Part shown: positions 58,030-64,000 of the stretch, one piece after another
Layout of the letters: every line of letters begins with the position of its first letter
How positions within the stretch are numbered: the first letter of the stretch is position 1
Source of the DNA: Fratercula arctica
Taxonomy: Eukaryota; Chordata; Aves; Charadriiformes; Alcidae
Length of the DNA stretch: 64,000 nt
NCBI GenBank assembly: GCA_947846985.1
Contig: CANTUZ010000005.1
Coordinates: forward strand, 22,106,389 to 22,170,388
Direction: 5' to 3'
Notes under the pieces: generated by a model
What the model saw: only the letters and a program-made list of their open reading frames with translations
The model's database searches: none
Told to the model about the DNA's origin: nothing
Position numbers and translations under genes: made by a program

Positions 58030-58900
58030 AGCGGGATTCCTCGGGATCTGACCATTCAACATCTACAAAAAGGCTGCAAATGGCAGTGAACAGAGTTGAC
58101 AATGACCGCAGATGGTGCAAAAGTATTCAGGATAATCAACTGGAAAGCTGACTGAGAAAGGTCGCTGATGTATTTCAGAAATAAATTATAAAATGACCAA
58201 AAAAACCAGCTCGGTAAGTGCAAAGCGGTGTGTGTAAGGCAGCTAATCCTAACATCTATATGCAATAGTTACCTATTATCTTCAGCCACTCAGGAATGGG
58301 CTCTTAAGAGATGTCGTAACTCAGGAGAGGCTAAAAGCCAAGCAGAATGATCAGAAGGTGTTGGGAAGGAAGCAGAGAACAAACCAGTCATTATAATTCC
58401 ATATAATCCCTAAACCAAATGTACACCTATAGCTTAATCACTACATGAAATTCAGGTCATGCAGTAGTATTAGTGTAGGAGTTAGAAAAACTAAAGAAAT
58501 TCAACAAGGAGAACATTATGGAGTGGCTTTAATATATGAAGAAAAAAAGCAGACTTTTCACTCCAGAAACGAGAATACTGAAGTGACGTATCTTAACCGG
58601 GTATAAAATTTTGCAGAGAAAGTGAATAGGGCCACTTATTTTTCCTCACAATGCAAGATTCAGGCACTGGGCTTGAGATGAAAAGGAAATACTGTTTCAG
58701 ACAATACGTAATTAAAAGGTGGAACAGCCTGCCCAAGAAGGTGCAAAGTGTAAAAGCATGAAAAAATATTTTTCCAGTTCCTTTATGGAGGGCAGGCTCA
58801 TGGATGCTGTTAAATACGATCGGGGGACTCCCCGGTCAGGAGGCTTATGAGGGACTGAATGACCGCAGGAAGTTATTTCTTCCCTGATTCCCTTGCTACA
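58030..58900 (+). mobile_element. Ancient CR1-like LINE remnant
   Basis: Decayed plus-strand LINE sequence: CAGCGGGATTCCTCGGGATC (GVPQGS-like region) at 58,030, AAGTGCAAAGCGGTG, AAAAAAGCAGACTTTTCACTC, GAGATGAAAAGGAAATACTG, GGTGGAACAGCCTGCCC (the WNSLP region) and AGTTCCTTTATGGAGG at the 3' side. The order fits an old CR1 family. There is no intact reading frame. It ends about 400 bp before the NRDE2 start site. Confidence 0.6.
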
Positions 58901-59240
58901 GGTGTTTGAGACAGGCTGTCCAGTTAGATAGGCCTTCAAACGTACAGCGGATACTAACAGAAAGGAAGCATGACTTCTTACAACAGCCTCCTTTACACAG
59001 CTGAGCATTCCAGTCTCATCTGTTCCCTCCCAGTGAACCATGTGAGGGAAGATGGGGTGACAGGGAAGAAAAGGCTGGCTCTGGAAACCCCATCCCATCC
59101 TCTTCCCCCAGCAGTTCCCTCCTCCAGTCCCCTTAGCGACGACAGCGGAAAGCGCAAGGTACGCAGAGGCCTGAAGAAGGCTGGACGCCCGCAGCAAACC
59201 CAACATTAAGCCTTTCTTCCCCCAGCAGCCACCCGGCACA

Positions 59241-59253
59241 GCCGCCATTTTGG
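59241..59253 (-). promoter_or_regulatory. YY1 motif 1
   Basis: GCCGCCATTTTGG on the plus strand is the reverse of the long YY1 consensus AAnATGGCGGC, and lies 17 bp before the ZNF143 motif. Confidence 0.75.
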
Positions 59254-59269
59254 GAAGTCAGGAGGGCGA

Positions 59270-59288
59270 ACTACACCTCCCAGGATGC
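59270..59288 (+). promoter_or_regulatory. ZNF143/Staf (SBS) motif
   Basis: ACTACACCTCCCAGGATGC fits the long ZNF143 consensus ACTACAnnTCCCAGnATGC at every fixed position. It lies about 80-95 bp upstream of the NRDE2 ATG. Confidence 0.85.
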
Positions 59289-59298
59289 TCAGTGCCGC

Positions 59299-59310
59299 GG
59301 CGCCATCTTG
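59299..59310 (-). promoter_or_regulatory. YY1 motif 2
   Basis: GGCGCCATCTTG fits the YY1 core (reverse of CAAGATGGCG) and lies 11 bp after the ZNF143 motif, likely at or near the start of transcription. Confidence 0.7.
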
Positions 59311-59364
59311 CCCCGCTGCTCCGCAGGGCACTTCGGGCAGATAGTAGTGGCGGTAAGCTGAGAC

Positions 59365-59443
59365 ATGGCGCTGTTCCCGGCTTTTGCCGGTGCCGCCGAG
59401 CCCGGGGAGCCCCCAACCGGCAGCAGCGAGGGCTCCAGGAAAG
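59365..59443 (+). CDS. NRDE2: NRDE2 first coding exon (gene continues past the window)
   Basis: NRDE2 is a conserved nuclear protein of RNA surveillance and gene silencing that, in vertebrates, binds the exosome-associated helicase MTR4 (SKIV2L2/MTREX) and restrains it in nuclear speckles. The exon encodes MALFPAFAGAAEPGEP followed by a Ser/Gly-rich stretch ending SRK, and stops at the donor AAAG|GTAAAG in phase 1. The first nine residues and the SRK next to the splice site agree with the human NRDE2 N terminus as I remember it. The ATG context is GACATGG. The rest of the roughly 1,100-residue protein is not in the window. It is divergent to CALM1, as in human. Confidence 0.85.
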
Positions 59444-62400
59444 GTAAAGTCCTGGGAGAACCCTTTTTCCCCCAACAGCCCTCCGCGGCCCGGCCCTTGG
59501 AAGGCCCTTCCGCTTCCACTCTGCCCTGGGCCGTCCCTTCCGCGCACCCCGTCGGGCCTGCTGCTGCCGCCGCCGCCAGCCCGCTCGGCGGCGATGGTCT
59601 GTGTCCAGTGCCAACGGAGGCTTGGGAGCACGGCAGAGCGGCCGGTCTGCCCGGCCAGCCCCGCCGCTGAGCGGGCTCTGTGAGCGCCGTGTGAGGGGGC
59701 GGTGAGCCCCTCAGCCTGGGCTCCTCCCTCACGGGCAGCGTACGAGCACAGGCGTCCTCTGCGCAAGGCACGTCGCCGCCGGTGTGAATAAAGTTAACCA
59801 TACTTGCGAATAAAGTTGCTTTCTCTGAGATAATTCTGAGGAGAACCCGAAATAGGCAAAAAAACGGTGCTGGCTTCTCATTGGTGGGCTCTCAGACGTG
59901 TTCAAGTTTGCTTTTAGCTATCTGCTGGTAGATGCTGGAGGCATGGCTGTAAAAATGCTCACCTCTGGAAAATATGTCAATGTTAATTTTCTGTGTGTGT
60001 CGGTGAAGGTTTGCTTTATGCAGAAAACGAGTTTTTTTTCTTCTTCCCCCGCTATCCATGGATAACTTAAAAAGTGTTTTCTTATTTCCTTGCTTACCAA
60101 GCCACATTTTAGTTGTAAAGGATATTTCTTGGAAGGTCATGAGTGAGATTGTGATTCAGTTTATCATTTGACCTCTCACGGTTGCTGTCTAGTAGTTATA
60201 CTTTTATTATATGAATAAAAGTATTGCCAAACTCTGATGTATGCACAACATTTATTAATTCTACTGGGAGGTGTTCTGAACTATATTTTTTGCTTGCCAG
60301 CTTCCACCACCCTTTAGTCTGCCCATCCTCTAGACACCACAGCAGGGGGAAACTCTAAGAGAATTGTTTACCTAGGCTAAATTTCTTGTATATTTGGCCC
60401 AGTCAGTACGGTGAGGTTTTGAAGCTTTTAGCAATACTGGCTGGGGTTAGCTTCTTGTTCTAAGCAGGCATTACCCCCTGATGGCGTTGCAGCTGTTGAT
60501 ACTCAGTCTGCCAGTACAGAGATGTTGTAGCCACATTCAGGAGCCTTTCTGGTAATGACATGTGGTGCAGGGAACAGATAATAATAAAATCCCAAATTAT
60601 AGCCACTAGGAAGAGAGGAGCTGCTCTGCCAGGCAGAGTTACAGTAAAATTCTCTAGTAGTAAGATCTTGTGTATATTTTAAAATTCTGGGAATTTTAAC
60701 CTTTAGGCTGGTTATGCGTAGTCTGTGTCGCTGCAGACCACCTGCCTGGAAGATCAAATTATACAGAAAAATATTTTAGGAGTGATTTTTGGAACTGAAG
60801 TTCAGTTATTAGCACTGTTTATGAGTTACATTTTGGTCTACCGGAAGATATTTTTTTTTTTTGAGAATTATTGACAAAACTTAAGGAACATAATTTGTTT
60901 GGTTAACGTTTTAGCCAATATTGTGCTCTGTTTTTATTTCAGTATAGTTATAAAAATTAAGTATTAACTTAGAACCATGTTTGTGGTGGCATATATCAAA
61001 TTTCACACGTTCAGCTTGTGAGAACTTGAGAACTTGACGGGCAACTTTGGTATCTCTCTGATAGATGACTCTCCTCAGAGCTGATATGAAGCCAAAGTCC
61101 ATCATAATACAGAGATCATGGAGTATGTTATATTTAACATGATATGCAAAACTGAGGTGTCTTTTGCAGTCATTTAGGACTGCTTCATTATTTTACTGTG
61201 AAAGTTGAGGTAATAATGTAAATATGCTGACCATATTTCATTACTTTAGATAACCTCTGTCTCTTACAAACCTTCCTAAACCATTTATAAATATAAGTGT
61301 TGCCTGAAACAGAAGTATTGCTGTACACTCTTCCTACTCTGCTAGATTGCGGAGTTACAGCAACCTCTAGAGTGCAAAGTAGTTTCGTATATGGTTTCTT
61401 GAAATTATGTTGTCAATCTTAATTATTTTTTGGTAGAACATAAATTACAAATTTATCAGTAGCCATACTGAACAGAGCAGTGGTAATAATTAACCTTGCT
61501 GACAGTAGTAAGCATTATGCACAGCATTATTTACAATCTGGGCTATTCTATAGGTAAGGCGATGCAGTGATTTTTGCTGAAAACACATTTTCAGGATTCT
61601 GGGAGGCAACAAAAGGATCTGCATAACTCTTAAAATTGTCTCTGTAGACATGCACTGTAAATTTTAATTTGTTTTTTTTCTTGGGAAGGTATAAAAAGAA
61701 TGCCATTGGATTGCTTCTACTGTTGTGCCCATGCATGTGGATGGTAAAGTAGAACAATAACAAGTACACGCATATTATCACAAAAGAAGTCTTATATGTA
61801 TTTTATTCTTTATGTTCTTTAAGAATGTAAATCTGGTCTGAGAAAATGATAAACTTCTTAAGCGTCTAACGAGAGAATAACAAAGAAATGAAAGGTAGAG
61901 TTTTAAAGTGGGGAATGGATTTTGATGTTTGAGATGTTTGTATCCAGCTAACTGATTCACTGGAGATTATTTACAAGGAGTTTTGGACTTGCACGTTGTG
62001 TAATGGAAAAAATTGTTCAGTTCTTTCCAGAGTATTAGGTCAGTTTGATTAAATTGCTGAGAAAATACTGTAGTTGGAGAATTCTAAATATTTCCCTGGG
62101 GTATCCACAGAGACATATTGACTGTGCTACAGGGGTTTGTTCTTGCAGTGTCCTTCTTCAATGTTTTAAAAAGGCAATTTCGTCTCATTTGCTCAGGTAG
62201 AACCAAGCTACAGGCACAGTCAGGGGATTAATGTTTATAACTCCATTTCTCAAGGTGAGTTTTCCTTGGAGGCGCTAAAACAATAATTTAAAATATAAAA
62301 AATAAACCTTATTCTGCTTGTGCTCACTGTTGTAATCATATTGCACCAAATTAGTGAATTCACATCTGTAAGGGAATAACAGATACTTTCAGCTAAAGTT

Positions 62401-64000
62401 AAGTCAAAATGACATTTGGAAGTTTGTTTCTAATAGTTAATGGTGATAGTAGACATTATTTTGCTATAGTTAAGACACATTTTTCTATGGAAATGGATTT
62501 CCTGCATGCTTGCTGTGCATCTGTCTGCCAGCCTACTTAATATCTCTCTCTCCTCAGAAGTTTTAACCCTTTCAGTCAAATTTGTTGTGGTGGGAGAGAG
62601 AAATGGCAAAAGCAGAGGATGTCTCTCAAAATCCACGTTTGCTTAGAAAAGAGAAACCTAGGTAAAGTGCCGCTGCTGAGAGAGAGGCTGTAATGTGAAT
62701 TGAACTGCTAACCAGGATAGATGGGTTTGGCAGTGAGCACATGTACATTAGCCAACTAATAAACATCTTTGGAGATCATAATCTGGCACAGTGCAGGCTG
62801 CCTCTTGCCCAGGGATGTGGCAAAGTACTGTAGAAGGGTCCGGAGAACCCTGATAATTCCTGAAGCTGGTGGTAACGGTGGAGGGTGTAAAGGATGGAGG
62901 ACACAACTCGGAAGTCCAGGCTTCATCTTTTTGTGAGCTGCAGGATTAATTTGCTGGCAGCAGGGGGGTAATGAAAATTTTTGCCAACTCACTCTTTTTA
63001 TTTAAGAATGTTATTCTGGTCTGAGAACAGCCTTTTAAACACAGAAATATAAAGGTAACTGTTTTCCACTCTTCCAGTTCAGGTGTAGCCTCTTTTGTTT
63101 AAAGTGCGTTTTGTGCCTCAGGGAAGTTTATATGCTTGATCAGCCCCATGTTTTATTGTGTATGCTAAAACAGCTGGAGCTTTACTGCTTGCTTGCTTTA
63201 TTTATTTTCTTCTCTGTTCATTTTGTCGATGTGATCAATAATGCCATTTTAAAAAAGAGATGTATCAGTTGATTTATATTTTTCAGTTCTTAAGACTGAA
63301 GCTCTTAATGCTCCTAAGGATCTGTATCTCCATTTGGAAGTTATTTGGCACTGTAGTGCCATAAGGCTCAAGGTTATAAAATCTGGCATGCTTGTTTTCT
63401 GCAAACGTTTTTTTTCCTAATTTGGGCTGGTCTGTATCTACGGTATTAACACTGATGAATAATATTAAAAAATGCTTTTTCTGCGTTAATCTTTGGAGGA
63501 CCTGATATTATGCCCTTGAAAACAACGAAAAGCCTGTTCTGATGCGTAGAGCATTTTAAAAGACCTTAGATCAAGGTCTTGAAAGTTAAACATCTTAGAC
63601 TTTTTTTCCTAATGGTCTGAATATTGTAAGTCTTGAATTCTGAATTTTGCCATCAACAGCTCTATATGACTGAAGGCAAATTAGTTCATTTTGCCCTCAA
63701 ACTTACTTTTTAAAAAAACATAACCCAATGTTTTATTGCATCATGAGTATTAGTATTGATATATTTCAAGTGATTTTTGAGCCACAATTCTTCATTCAAA
63801 TCAATACAGAACTACCTTACAATGAATTTATTTCCACCAAAAATAATACTAGTACATGATTTATTACACATTACAAAGTGAAACAATAATTTATTAAAAA
63901 AAGAGTAGCTCAAAGGCTACAGAGAATATCTTTGTGCCTGAAGTATGTTATTTGAGATGAGATCTGACCCAAGATAAATTGGGTACATTTTGTATATCTT
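59444..64000 (+). other. NRDE2: NRDE2 intron 1 (5' part)
   Basis: I found no second NRDE2 exon up to the window end, so intron 1 is longer than 4.5 kb. After the GC-rich first 350 bp the sequence is AT-rich with short homopolymers (T12 near 60,850) and no clear repeat family or coding frame. Open frames of 60-190 codons in the first 350 bp are CpG-island artefacts. Confidence 0.6.

Larger units (their letters stand above)
59090..59770. promoter_or_regulatory. NRDE2: CpG island over the NRDE2 promoter
   Basis: A GC-rich, CpG-rich stretch of about 680 bp covers the NRDE2 start and 5' intron 1. There is no TATA box near the ATG; the ZNF143 and YY1 motifs listed separately are the likely core elements, typical of housekeeping promoters. 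The start of transcription is probably between 59,280 and 59,360. Confidence 0.85.

Noticed and set aside
59206..59801. Minus-strand frames of 118-186 codons antisense to NRDE2 exon 1
   Set aside because: CpG-island artefacts opposite a recognised exon; no domain seen.

Overview
The window is vertebrate nuclear DNA, almost certainly from a bird. CR1 LINEs of several ages carry the avian 3' ends, one full solo LTR matches the ERVL-type LTR common in neoavian genomes, and AT-rich non-coding DNA is broken by three sharp CpG islands. No bacterial-style operon, CRISPR array, rRNA or tRNA gene was seen. The species cannot be fixed from this sequence.

Two protein genes can be supported, arranged head to head. 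CALM1 (calmodulin) lies on the minus strand at about 12.9-22.15 kb. All six coding exons were found with exact splice sites, and they sum to 450 nt, encoding the standard 149-residue vertebrate protein. NRDE2 starts on the plus strand at 59.37 kb: only its first coding exon is inside the window, and the last 4.5 kb is its first intron. The divergent CALM1/NRDE2 pair matches the human 14q32 arrangement from memory, which is why the calmodulin gene is called CALM1 rather than CALM2 or CALM3.

Layout. 0-9 kb: repeats (three CR1 fragments, one solo ERVL-type LTR) in otherwise featureless DNA downstream of CALM1. 9-13.7 kb: CALM1 3' UTR and possible distal poly(A) sites. 13.7-22.0 kb: CALM1 exons and introns. 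20.6-22.8 kb: CALM1 CpG island with long C and G runs, a TATA box and a good plus-strand splice donor pointing away from CALM1. 23-30 kb: AT-rich intergenic DNA. 30.4-31.3 kb: an orphan CpG island with two inverted CCAAT boxes and good splice donors on both strands, a candidate bidirectional (lncRNA) promoter. 35.6-39.9 kb: a decayed endogenous retrovirus on the minus strand (reverse transcriptase, integrase, env). 46.4-46.8 kb: a young CR1. 51.6-52.9 and 58.0-58.9 kb: old, heavily mutated CR1 copies. 59.1-59.8 kb: NRDE2 CpG island with a ZNF143-type motif and two YY1 motifs.

The genes are both housekeeping and do not act in one pathway. Calmodulin is the cytosolic Ca2+ sensor; NRDE2 is a nuclear RNA-surveillance factor. 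The most useful leads are the orphan island at 30.4-31.3 kb, the divergent donor upstream of CALM1, and the retroviral env remnant. No clearly new biological system was found.
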